A DNA stretch of 42,556 nucleotides from an uncultured Alphaproteobacteria bacterium (GTDB taxonomy: Bacteria; Pseudomonadota; Alphaproteobacteria; Micropepsales; Micropepsaceae): contig CAIOYY010000060.1 of NCBI GenBank assembly GCA_903862715.1, positions 1 to 42,556 on the forward strand. The letters are read 5' to 3'. A program made the position numbers and the translations under genes. The notes under the pieces were generated by a model that ran no database searches, had not been told where the DNA came from, and saw nothing but the letters and a program-made list of their open reading frames with translations. This document shows positions 7,865 through 15,799 of the stretch, in pieces. The number at the start of each line of letters is the position of its first letter. Positions within the stretch are counted from its first letter, which is position 1.

Positions 7865-10447
7865 TTGATTACGCAAACCTCCCTGAGTTCTTCCGATCCG
7901 TCCAGCTTTGCAGATTTTGCGAGCGATGCTTCCATTTACGCGCAATTTGAGCTTCAGGTCGCGGCGCATCCACATCTGCCTGCGGTCGTGACGCTGAGTG
8001 GCACGACGACGTTTGAAGAACTCGACCGTATTGTCCGGCGCATCGCCGCGGAACTCGTATTGCTGCCGCACAGCGAGAAGCCGATTGCGCTCTTGATGCG
8101 TGAAGGCGTTCTTCTTTTTGCGACCATCCTCGCGGCGTCCATGGCCAATCGGATTTTCATTCCGCTGGAGATCACCGGCGCGCGGTCCTGGCTCGCGCGC
8201 GTCGTCGCCGCGTCCGGCGCCGCCTTCGTCGTCACGGACCGCAGCGGTCAGGAAGATGGATTGCGTATCGCAGGAGAGAGGCCGGTCCTTCTTGCGGAAA
8301 CGCTCGCAGAGACCTCGCGTGGCCCACTTCTTCAGTCACGGTCCAAATCCCGCGATATTGCCTTCATTATCTATACATCGGGGTCTTCCGGGCAGCCGAA
8401 GGGCGTGGCAGCCGATCATGGCTTTGCGCTGCATCGCGTGGCGGCGCGCCGCAAGCGGTACCAGTTCCAGGCAGGAGCCCGTTTTGGCCATGCCCGCTCC
8501 TGCGGTTATTCTGCGGGGCTCAATACGGCGCTGGCAGCTTTGCTGAGTGGCGCAGGATTGAATATTTTCGATCTGCGCGGCGAAGGCATGCATTGTTTGG
8601 CACCCTGGCTGAACGCGCGGGGCATCACCCATCTCTCACTTACCAGCTCCTTCTTCCGGACATGGCTGGCAACCCTGCCTCAGGACTATCGGTTTCCCGA
8701 ACTGCGCGCGCTCTCCGCGGCGGCCGAGCCGCTTTGCGGTTCCGATCTAGCGCGCATGGCGACCCATCTCGTCGGCGACTGGCGCCTTCTTCACAGCCTC
8801 AGTTCCACGGAAACGGGCGTCATGACGAGCGCCGTATTCACGCCATCGAGTCAGGTACAGCAAGGCGTCCTGCCGGTAGGTAGCCCTATTTCCGGAGTCG
8901 AAGTCCGTCTTGAAGACGAAAAGGGAAATCTCGTTTCTACGGGAGAGGCGGGCGAGATCGTGGTTCACGCCGAGCATATGGCCCATAGCTACTGGAACGA
9001 TCCCGGCGCAACCGCCGCCGCCTTCAGCACCGATTCAAGGGGAAGGCGCGTCTATCGCACGCGTGACTTCGGCCGCTGGAACGAAGAGGGCGTGCTCGAA
9101 CATCTGGGGCGCAAGGACCGAAAGATCAAATTGCGTGGTTACAGCGTTGAACCGCACGAAGTGGAATGCGCCTTGCTCCGGCTGCCGGGTATCCGCGATG
9201 CCTCGGTTGTGGTGGATGGGACAGGCGACGGCGCCCGGATTCTCGCCTTTGTCTCGGGACCGGAAGATTTGTCCGCCGCCAAGGGCAAAGAAATTCGCGA
9301 TGAGCTGGCGCGTGATCTGCCGCCGCAACTCGTCCCCGCCGAAGTGGTCGCGCTGGAAGCGCTTCCCTTGACCCCGCGCGGCAAGGTCGATCGTCAGGCG
9401 CTTCTTCAGCGGCGTAGCGCGCCTATGCGCGCCGCCGCGCGCCTTCCTTCGAACGACATCGAGCGCATGCTATTCGATATCTGGCAGAAGACGCTGCACC
9501 GCAAGGATTTCGGCATCGACGACAGTTTCCACGATCTTGGTGCCACGTCGCTGCATATTTTTTCCGTCTTCTCGTGGCTGGACGCGCTGGGCTGGAATCT
9601 TGCGCCGTCGATGATTTTCGAAGCGCCGACGATCACACAGCAGGCCGTACGTCTTCGTGACTACGCGTCGCCGGAATCGACATCACGGACCGTGGTGACG
9701 TTTCGTGATACCGGCGAAAAGCCCCCGCTGTTCTTTGTGCACGCGCGCAAGGGTGACATCTTGTATGCACGCGAACTCTTTCCGAATCTCAAGGGTGACC
9801 GGCCCTATTACGGGTTGAAGCCCCCGCCGCTCGATGGCAAATCCCGAATCCCCCGCACGATCGAACGCATCGCTGCGAGCTTTATCGCCGACATTAAGAA
9901 AATACAGCCCGAAGGCCCCTATCATCTCTGCGGCTATTCCTTCGGCGGCACCGTGGTCTATGAAATGGCACAGCAATTAACGGCGGCGGGCGAAGGCGTC
10001 GCGTTTCTTGCCCTTGTCGATACGTCCACCGACCCGCGGGAACGCATCGGCGGCCGCCGCGTGCGGCGCAAGCGCCGGCCATTTCAGAAAATACGGAAGT
10101 TTTTCGATCCGCTGTGGGCTGTCGGTGTGCTCGTTTCCTACTGGCAGGACGAAATAAGGATGCAGCTGCGTGCGCCTGTGATGTATGAGCGCCGCCTCAA
10201 CTTTTACAATTACATCTATATGCGGGCCTCGCACCGTTATCGTCGGCGCCCCTATGCCGGGCGCATGGTCGTCTTCAGCCGCCTCGGGCAGGCCAAAACG
10301 CATCGCGAGCAATGGACGCAGCTTGTCCTCGGGGGAGTGGACGTCCATGAAATTCCTGGAAATCATGGCGAAATCGTCTGGCCACCGGTGAACGCGCTGC
10401 TGGCGGAGGCATTGGACAAGAGCCTCGCCGCCGCGAACCCGGATTAA
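7865..10447 (+). CDS. NRPS-like protein 2: adenylation - carrier - thioesterase paralog
   Basis: An 860-residue paralog of the preceding gene with the same A-PCP-TE layout and clear similarity along its whole length. Landmarks are IIYTSGSSGQPKGV (about 166-179), SLSSTETG, YRTRDFGR, GRKDRKIKLRGYS, PLTPRGKVDR, the carrier serine in GATSLHIF (near 560), the thioesterase elbow GYSFGG (near 690) and GNHGEIVWPP carrying the catalytic His. It has the same GYSAG replacement in the A4 region. The start is TTG at 7865, 29 bp after the upstream stop; I see no ATG or GTG that would keep the N-terminus aligned with the paralog. The sequence is more GC-rich than its twin. It probably acts in the same pathway on a related or identical acid, but what it makes cannot be read. 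Confidence 0.87.
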   Translation: MITQTSLSSSDPSSFADFASDASIYAQFELQVAAHPHLPAVVTLSGTTTFEELDRIVRRIAAELVLLPHSEKPIALLMREGVLLFATILAASMANRIFIPLEITGARSWLARVVAASGAAFVVTDRSGQEDGLRIAGERPVLLAETLAETSRGPLLQSRSKSRDIAFIIYTSGSSGQPKGVAADHGFALHRVAARRKRYQFQAGARFGHARSCGYSAGLNTALAALLSGAGLNIFDLRGEGMHCLAPWLNARGITHLSLTSSFFRTWLATLPQDYRFPELRALSAAAEPLCGSDLARMATHLVGDWRLLHSLSSTETGVMTSAVFTPSSQVQQGVLPVGSPISGVEVRLEDEKGNLVSTGEAGEIVVHAEHMAHSYWNDPGATAAAFSTDSRGRRVYRTRDFGRWNEEGVLEHLGRKDRKIKLRGYSVEPHEVECALLRLPGIRDASVVVDGTGDGARILAFVSGPEDLSAAKGKEIRDELARDLPPQLVPAEVVALEALPLTPRGKVDRQALLQRRSAPMRAAARLPSNDIERMLFDIWQKTLHRKDFGIDDSFHDLGATSLHIFSVFSWLDALGWNLAPSMIFEAPTITQQAVRLRDYASPESTSRTVVTFRDTGEKPPLFFVHARKGDILYARELFPNLKGDRPYYGLKPPPLDGKSRIPRTIERIAASFIADIKKIQPEGPYHLCGYSFGGTVVYEMAQQLTAAGEGVAFLALVDTSTDPRERIGGRRVRRKRRPFQKIRKFFDPLWAVGVLVSYWQDEIRMQLRAPVMYERRLNFYNYIYMRASHRYRRRPYAGRMVVFSRLGQAKTHREQWTQLVLGGVDVHEIPGNHGEIVWPPVNALLAEALDKSLAAANPD

Positions 10448-10449
10448 CA

Positions 10450-11202
10450 TTGTCCGGCGCGATGCAGGACCTCTCGAATAACGCCATCGACGTCTGGTGT
10501 CTTCCGCTGTCCGTACTGCCTGCGGACCTGACCTCTTTGGCGGCCTTGCTCGACGCTGAAGAGCGTGCGCGTGCGGCGCGGTTTCTGCATCAGGAAGAAG
10601 CGTCCGCCTTCATCGTGGCACATGCAGCGGCGCGTATTCTCCTCGCCCGCTATCTGCACACGGCGCCTGAAATCCTTCGCTATGGCTATGCGCTTAAGGG
10701 AAAGCCCTATCTGCTGGAGCCCGCCGGCACGCCACCGCTCCATTTCAATTTCGCACGGACCAAGGGCTTTGCGGTTTTTGCGTTCACACGGAGCGGAGAA
10801 ATCGGCGTCGATGTCGAGAAGATGGCTGTTGCTCCACCGCCGGAGATCGTCCGCCGCGCGCTTTCTCCGGCCGAGCACACTGTGCTCCACGGGCTCGACC
10901 CAGCCCGTGCCGATGCGGCTTTCTTTGCGTTATGGGCGCGCAAAGAAGCCGTGATCAAAACCCGCGGCGACGGTCTTTCCGTGCCACCGTCCGAGATCGA
11001 GGTTCACGATATACAGGGCGTTCGTCTTCGCGGCGCGTTGCAGCCACAATACCGGCTGCAGGATTTTATCGCGGGAGCGGGCTACGCCGCCGCTGTTTGC
11101 GTGGAAACAACTTCGTCACAAGAGATGCCGAAAATTAGTGTGGGGAAACTATCCGCCATTGCTCTGTGTCACGGCGATTTCGACAGCGGGACGCACCCCT
11201 GA
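10450..11202 (+). CDS. Sfp-type 4'-phosphopantetheinyl transferase
   Basis: A 250-residue protein that should move the phosphopantetheine arm of CoA onto carrier-protein serines. The two diagnostic motifs are IGVDVE (about 118-123, Mg/CoA binding) and FFALWARKEAVIKTRGDGL (about 156-174, the WxxKEAxxK motif). The N-terminal half has the FLHQEEASAFIVAHAAAR segment typical of the Sfp group. It begins 2 bp after the stop of the second A-PCP-TE gene, so it belongs to the operon and is the obvious activator of both carrier domains. It may also serve the ACP domain of the AMP-ligase at 17827-19674. The start is TTG 10450 or ATG 10462. Confidence 0.9.
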   Translation: MSGAMQDLSNNAIDVWCLPLSVLPADLTSLAALLDAEERARAARFLHQEEASAFIVAHAAARILLARYLHTAPEILRYGYALKGKPYLLEPAGTPPLHFNFARTKGFAVFAFTRSGEIGVDVEKMAVAPPPEIVRRALSPAEHTVLHGLDPARADAAFFALWARKEAVIKTRGDGLSVPPSEIEVHDIQGVRLRGALQPQYRLQDFIAGAGYAAAVCVETTSSQEMPKISVGKLSAIALCHGDFDSGTHP

Positions 11203-11210
11203 ACGCTATG

Positions 11211-11372
11211 TTATGCAGGCGCCGTACCGCCTTCATTGTCCGTTTCGTCCACACGCAGCGCCTTGCGTTTCGCGGTTTCTTCGTCGCGTCGGCGGGTTTT
11301 CTCGTCCTTCTTCACTTCTTTGGCCCGGTCGCGCGCCGCGCGGTCCTGCCTGTAATTCGGCCTCATCGCCAT
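11211..11372 (-). CDS. Small, highly charged conserved-type protein
   Basis: A 53-residue minus-strand frame starting MAMRPNYRQDRAARDRAKEV and continuing as a Lys/Arg/Glu-rich helix with a Thr/Gly/Asp tail. An AAGGGAG ribosome site sits about 6 bases upstream of the ATG at 11372, which supports translation. It starts 18 bp after the stop of the small protein at 11391-11588, so the two probably share a transcript. Short basic proteins of this look are common hypotheticals in alphaproteobacteria, by recall; no function is known to me. Confidence 0.6.
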   Translation of the reverse strand: MAMRPNYRQDRAARDRAKEVKKDEKTRRRDEETAKRKALRVDETDNEGGTAPA

Positions 11373-11390
11373 GACGGCTCCCTTCGAGAT

Positions 11391-11588
11391 CTATTTTACT
11401 TTACGCGCGACGATGCGCCCTTCGGGCGTGGGGAAAAGAACACCCATCGAATCCTGTATCAGGCGCAATTCCACCAGGCGTTCCCGATCCGCTTTCGGAA
11501 TATGTCGGCTCATGGCGCCGTCGACGATGGCGCTGAGCGCCATCAATTCGCCGTCGGTCAGATCGGAGCTCGTCATCAATCGGCGCAT
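11391..11588 (-). CDS. Small hypothetical protein, possibly winged-helix-like
   Basis: A 65-residue protein (MRRLMTSSDLTDGELMALS at the N-terminus). The C-terminal half, ERLVELRLIQDS followed by GVLFPTPEGRIVARKV, reads like the recognition-helix and beta-wing part of a small winged-helix domain. The start at 11588 is chosen because upstream in-frame sequence is Arg/Met-rich and unstructured; the ribosome site (GGAAA) is weak and M5 (11576) is an alternative. It is upstream of and apparently cotranscribed with the small charged protein at 11211-11372. The DNA-binding idea is inference only. Confidence 0.55.
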   Translation of the reverse strand: MRRLMTSSDLTDGELMALSAIVDGAMSRHIPKADRERLVELRLIQDSMGVLFPTPEGRIVARKVK

Positions 11589-11735
11589 GGTATTTCCGTT
11601 CGGTTGTCGGCGGACCATACACCCAATCCGCCTGAAAGCCATTTCGTGCGGCATGGATGCTCTCATGCGAATTAAACGGGCGTGCGGCGGCAAATCGGTT
11701 TAGACTCAAGGCACAAACATGGCGGAGGACATCGG

Positions 11736-11882
11736 ATGCCCAAAGGCGAGCAACGCAGCAATCGCGAAAAGAAGAAGCCGAAAGCCGACAAATTGAAGAA
11801 AGCCGCCCCGTCGGCGTCGCCGTTCACCCCGCCGCCGTCCAAGGCGGGGCAGAAGCCCACTGGAAAACCCGGCAAAAAGTAG
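11736..11882 (+). CDS. Small Lys/Pro-rich protein
   Basis: A 48-residue protein beginning MPKGEQRSNREKKKPKADK and ending in a Pro/Lys/Gly tail. A GGAGG ribosome site lies at 11723-11727, 8 bases before the ATG, which fixes the start. It is very basic and likely disordered. Proteins with this exact N-terminal style recur as unannotated small ORFs in alphaproteobacteria, from memory. It precedes dusB by 76 bp. No function can be assigned. Confidence 0.6.
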   Translation: MPKGEQRSNREKKKPKADKLKKAAPSASPFTPPPSKAGQKPTGKPGKK

Positions 11883-11895
11883 AACCGGCCTGACG

Positions 11896-11923
11896 GGGCC
11901 AAAGGGGTAGGGCCAAAGGGGTA
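11896..11923 (+). repeat. Two perfect tandem copies of a 14-bp unit
   Basis: The unit GGGCCAAAGGGGTA occurs at 11896-11909 and again at 11910-11923, followed by a partial third run of G. It lies in the leader between the small basic protein and dusB. It could be a slippage duplication or a regulatory element. Confidence 0.9.
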
Positions 11924-11930
11924 GGGGACG

Positions 11931-11947
11931 TAACCCTTCTTGGGTTA
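11931..11947 (+). promoter_or_regulatory. Short hairpin in the dusB leader
   Basis: TAACCC (11931-11936) and GGGTTA (11942-11947) are perfect inverted repeats with a TTCTT loop, 11 bases before the dusB start. The hairpin abuts the expected ribosome site and might modulate dusB translation; no T-tract follows, so it is not a clear terminator. Confidence 0.35.
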
Positions 11948-11958
11948 TATACCCCGCC

Positions 11959-12990
11959 ATGATGCCCGTTTCGCCCGCCCCGCACTCTGTTTCGATCGGC
12001 GATGTGTCCGTGCGCGGTCGCGTATGGAACGCGCCCATGACGGGCGTATCCGATCTTCCCTTTCGCCGCGCGGCGGCGAAGCTAGGTTCGCCCTATGTGG
12101 CGACCGAAATGGTGGCCTGCGAACTCCTCTCGCAAGGCCGCCCTGATGTCGTGCGTCGTGCCGCGGTTGGAGAGGGTCTTCCCCTCATGGTTGTGCAGCT
12201 TGTCGGACGCGAGGCGCGCTGGCTCGCTTCCGGGGCGGCGAAGGCAGAGGCCGCGGGTGCGGATATCATCGATCTCAATATGGGATGTCCCGCCAAGGAA
12301 GTAACCGGCGGGCTGTCGGGTTCGGCCCTGATGCGCGATCTCGATCACGCGCTGCGTTTGATCGACGCCGCCATCGGCGCGACGTCGCGGCCGGTGACGC
12401 TCAAGATGCGCCTGGGCTGGGACGATTCCATGCGTAACGCGCCGTTGCTCGCGGCGCGCGCGGAAGCTACCGGGGTCAAAGCCATCACCGTTCATGGCCG
12501 GACGCGCCAGCAATTTTATAAAGGCGTCGCCGATTGGCGCGCCGTAGCCGAAGTGAAGGCGGCGACAAATCTGCCCGTCATCGTGAATGGCGATATCACC
12601 GATGTGTCCACGGCGCGCACCGCGCTGGCACAGTCCGGCGCCGACGCTGTCATGATCGGGCGCGGCGTCTATGGCCGTCCGTGGATCGCCGCCGCGATTG
12701 AATGCGCCCTGGAGACGGGCGGTGAGATGGCGGAACCCGGCGCCCGCGAACGCCTCGAGATTATTCTTGCGCATTTCGCCGACGCCCTCTGTTTTTATGG
12801 CGATGCGCTGGGGCTCCGGATTTTTCGCAAACATCTCGGCTGGTATGTTGAAACGGCGCCATTAGCTCTTCTTCCGGACGAACGCCGCGCAGCGAAATCG
12901 GCCCTGTGCCGCATGGATCGGCCGCAAGATGTCGAGGCGGGTTTGGCGGCGCTCTGGTCCGGCGAAGGCGCGTTTCGCCTCGCCGCCTGA
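11959..12990 (+). CDS. dusB: tRNA-dihydrouridine synthase, DusB type
   Basis: A 343-residue FMN-dependent TIM-barrel enzyme that reduces uridine to dihydrouridine in tRNA D-loops. Visible family features are the N-terminal VWNAPMTGVSDLPFRRAA FMN loop, YVATEMVACELL, the catalytic-cysteine motif NMGCPAKEV (Cys about 110), a KMRLGWDD strand, ITVHGRTRQQFYKGVADW and the phosphate-binding VIVNGDITD and MIGRGVYGRPWI loops. Length and motifs fit the DusB/NifR3 branch. Starts at 11959 and 11962 (consecutive ATGs) are equally possible. It is a housekeeping gene not functionally tied to its neighbours. Confidence 0.92.
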   Translation: MMPVSPAPHSVSIGDVSVRGRVWNAPMTGVSDLPFRRAAAKLGSPYVATEMVACELLSQGRPDVVRRAAVGEGLPLMVVQLVGREARWLASGAAKAEAAGADIIDLNMGCPAKEVTGGLSGSALMRDLDHALRLIDAAIGATSRPVTLKMRLGWDDSMRNAPLLAARAEATGVKAITVHGRTRQQFYKGVADWRAVAEVKAATNLPVIVNGDITDVSTARTALAQSGADAVMIGRGVYGRPWIAAAIECALETGGEMAEPGARERLEIILAHFADALCFYGDALGLRIFRKHLGWYVETAPLALLPDERRAAKSALCRMDRPQDVEAGLAALWSGEGAFRLAA

Positions 12991-12991
12991 C

Positions 12992-13013
12992 CTGCTTTCC
13001 CGTGAAAAAGCAG
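12992..13013 (+). terminator. Possible weak hairpin after dusB
   Basis: CTGCTTT (12992-12998) and AAAGCAG (13007-13013) can pair around an 8-base loop just after the dusB stop. No clear T-run follows, so a terminator role is uncertain. The rest of the 149-bp gap up to the ABC-F gene shows nothing else. Confidence 0.3.
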
Positions 13014-13139
13014 TATTGGGTGGCATTTTCCAAGCGAAGCCGCTAAGCACTGCCGCTTCCGCCGCATATTTCCGGCTGTGCCTGGCCGCCTTGGGGACCT
13101 TGTTCCCGCGACGGCGCTTTCGTTTGGATATTTGCCGTC

Positions 13140-14753
13140 ATGCTCAGTATCGACAATGTCATTGTCCGCATTGCCGGCCGCGAAATTCTTGGCGGCGCAA
13201 CGGCGAACTTGCCCGCCGGACGGCGCATCGCACTGGTCGGCCGCAATGGCGCGGGAAAATCGACATTGCTAAAAGTCATCATGGGCCAGCTTGCGCCCGA
13301 TGGCGGCGACGTATCCTGGCCGCGCGACTGGAAAATTGGCGCGGTCGCGCAGGAGGCACCGGGCACGGCCGACAGTCTTCTCGATACGGTTTTGGCGGCT
13401 GACGCCGAACGCAGCGCCCTTCTTGCCGCTTCCGAAACCGAAACCGACCCAGAGGAGCTTGGCGATATCTACACGCGGCTGGCCGATATCGACGCCTATT
13501 CCGCACCCTCGCGCGCCGCGTCTATCCTCGCAGGCCTTGGATTCTCGACCGAAGAACAGCTCCGTCCCTGCTCGGAATTTTCCGGCGGCTGGCGCATGCG
13601 CGTGGCCTTGGCGGCCATTCTGTTTGCCAGTCCCGATCTTCTTCTTCTTGACGAACCCACCAACTACCTCGATCTCGAAGGTGTGTTGTGGCTCGAGGAT
13701 TTTCTCAAGCGCTATCGCGGCACGGTGCTTCTGGTCAGCCATGACCGTGATCTGTTGAACACCGCCGCGGAATTCATCCTGCATCTAGAGCATGGCAAGC
13801 TCACGCTTTACACTGGCGGATACGACACGTTCGTCGCCACCCGCACGGCCAAACGTGCACTCGATGCCGCCTTCGCCAAGAAGCAGGAAGCGGCGCGCGA
13901 ACATATGCAGGCCTTTGTCGACCGCTTCAAAGCCAAGGCGTCGAAAGCGCGTCAGGCGCAAAGCCGCATGAAAATGCTGGCCAAGATGCAGGTGATCGAA
14001 CTTCCCGTCGACGAACATGTCGCGCCGATCCGCATTCCGAAGCCCGTCGAGGCAAGCCCGCCGCTGGTCACGATGCACAATGCGTCCGTAGGCTATGAGG
14101 CCGGAAAACCGATTCTCTCGCGCATGTCATTGCGTTTTGATCCCGACGACCGGATCGCGCTGCTCGGTAAAAACGGCAATGGCAAATCGACACTCGCAAA
14201 GCTGCTCGCCGACCGTCTTCCGGTGATGGACGGCGAATTGATCCGCGCCCGCAAATGGGTTCCCGGCTATTTCGCACAGCACCAGCTGGAAGAACTCGAC
14301 GGAACGCTAACGCCCATCGAAACGCTGTCGCATTTAAGACGGCAATTGAAGATCGAACAGGTGCGCGCCCAGCTCGGCGGGTTCGGTTTCTCGTCCGCCA
14401 AGGCGACGACGCGGGTATGCGATCTCTCGGGCGGCGAACGCGCAAGGCTCATGCTGGCGCTGGCGACTCTCGACAAGCCGAATATGCTTATTCTCGACGA
14501 GCCGACCAACCATCTCGATATTGATGCGCGTGGCGAACTTTTGAATGCGCTGAACAATTTTGAAGGCGCGGTCATTCTTGTCAGCCATGACCGGCGTCTT
14601 CTGGAAGCGACCGCTGATCGTTTCCTCCTGGTTGCCGACGGCAAGGCCGAACCCTATGACGGCGATCTCGACGACTACCGGCGTTATCTTCTGTCCGGTG
14701 ACAACACGCCGACACGGCGGGAAAAACCTGCGAAAGCCGGACGCGCGGCTTAA
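13140..14753 (+). CDS. ABC-F family ATPase (YheS-like)
   Basis: A 537-residue soluble protein with two ABC ATPase domains and no membrane segments, typical of ABC-F factors that act on ribosomes. Domain 1 has Walker A GRNGAGKST (about 38), signature FSGGWRMR and Walker B LLLLDEPTNYLDL. The charged linker (about 240-290, with FVDRFKAKASKARQAQSRMKM) is the P-site tRNA-interaction motif. Domain 2 has GKNGNGKST, LSGGERARL and LILDEPTNHLDI. The linker sequence resembles the YheS group more than EttA or Uup. Start is ATG 13140. Its stop overlaps that of the convergent transglutaminase-like gene by 3 bp. Confidence 0.88.
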   Translation: MLSIDNVIVRIAGREILGGATANLPAGRRIALVGRNGAGKSTLLKVIMGQLAPDGGDVSWPRDWKIGAVAQEAPGTADSLLDTVLAADAERSALLAASETETDPEELGDIYTRLADIDAYSAPSRAASILAGLGFSTEEQLRPCSEFSGGWRMRVALAAILFASPDLLLLDEPTNYLDLEGVLWLEDFLKRYRGTVLLVSHDRDLLNTAAEFILHLEHGKLTLYTGGYDTFVATRTAKRALDAAFAKKQEAAREHMQAFVDRFKAKASKARQAQSRMKMLAKMQVIELPVDEHVAPIRIPKPVEASPPLVTMHNASVGYEAGKPILSRMSLRFDPDDRIALLGKNGNGKSTLAKLLADRLPVMDGELIRARKWVPGYFAQHQLEELDGTLTPIETLSHLRRQLKIEQVRAQLGGFGFSSAKATTRVCDLSGGERARLMLALATLDKPNMLILDEPTNHLDIDARGELLNALNNFEGAVILVSHDRRLLEATADRFLLVADGKAEPYDGDLDDYRRYLLSGDNTPTRREKPAKAGRAA

Positions 14754-15583
14754 GCTACAGCGCCTGTCTTTTGGTCGTCGGTCACTTCGTCGGTCCACAC
14801 CTTGAAGCCTGCCAGCGTGTTGAATCCGAACGTATGGGTGATGGGCACATCCGAGGCATCACGTCCGCGTGCTATCAAAATGCGCCCGATACGCCGAACG
14901 TTATTGCGTGGATCGAAGGTGAACCAGCGCCCGTCGAGATAGACTTCCATCCAGGCGGCGAAATCCATCGGCCCGTAAGGCGGCGGGACGCCCATATCGC
15001 CGAGATAGCCGGTGCAATAGCGGGCCGGGATATTCATGGCGCGGCAGAAGGTGATGGCAAGGTGCGCAAAGTCGCGGCAGACGCCGGTGCGCTCATCCCA
15101 GACATTGATCGCCGATTTTGTCGGATAAGCCTTCTCGTAGTCGAATTTGATCGCGTTATGAACGTAATCGCAGATCGCCTGCACGCGGCCCCATCCGGTG
15201 GGAGATTTTCCGAAAAGGTCCCACGCGGTCTGTGACAGCCGGTCGGTTTCGCAATAGCGGCTGCCCAGAAGATAGACCAGCGTCTCGGCCGAAAGAATCT
15301 CTACCGGATATTGCTGCGCGGTCGGTACATATTCATCGGGTTCTTCGCTGCAACGGACAATCGCATCGGAGGTGAGCTTCAATCTTCCCGCAGGCGCCAC
15401 GAGGCGCGAGCACCAGTTTCCGAACCCATCGCGATAGGTTTCAATCGGAACCATCGGGTCGGTGACAAGTTGGTCGGGAACGATCAGATCCGAGACATGC
15501 TGGTGATGAATGCTGAGCATCACCATCATGGGGGTGGGCTGCGGAAAATCGTAGAGTATTTCGTATCCGGCGCGCACGCGCAT
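14750..15583 (-). CDS. Transglutaminase-like family protein with altered active site
   Basis: A 277-residue cytoplasmic protein with the bacterial transglutaminase N-terminal domain (RVRAGYEILYDFPQPTP) and a transglutaminase core. The core cysteine is in RTGVCRDFAHL (Cys169), and the expected Asp is in FTFDPRNN (Asp224). The position that is His in classic members (HAW) is Ala209 here (MDFAAWMEVYL). I recall a proteobacterial subgroup with Ser or Ala at this place, so it may be a genuine subfamily rather than decay. The start ATG 15583 is preferred because an AGGCGG ribosome site lies 6 bases upstream; a longer Arg-rich frame to 15718 lacks this. Activity as a peptidase/transglutaminase is doubtful. 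Confidence 0.8.
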   Translation of the reverse strand: MRVRAGYEILYDFPQPTPMMVMLSIHHQHVSDLIVPDQLVTDPMVPIETYRDGFGNWCSRLVAPAGRLKLTSDAIVRCSEEPDEYVPTAQQYPVEILSAETLVYLLGSRYCETDRLSQTAWDLFGKSPTGWGRVQAICDYVHNAIKFDYEKAYPTKSAINVWDERTGVCRDFAHLAITFCRAMNIPARYCTGYLGDMGVPPPYGPMDFAAWMEVYLDGRWFTFDPRNNVRRIGRILIARGRDASDVPITHTFGFNTLAGFKVWTDEVTDDQKTGAVA

Positions 15584-15799
15584 TGTTCCGCCTTTCATCT
15601 CGCCGTCGATGGGACAGCGTTCTTTAACGCGGAACCGAACAGTTCGATCCGCTTGCCTGCCGCTCTTGCCGTCTCCCCGCCGCGCGATCTTTTTCGATGG
15701 TAGTGGAGTAAGGCGCATTAAGCTATCGGCGCGCGCGATTTGAGTGCGTGCGCATACCGCTCAGCTGCCGCATGACGAAAGACTAAATTTTAGGCGTTC

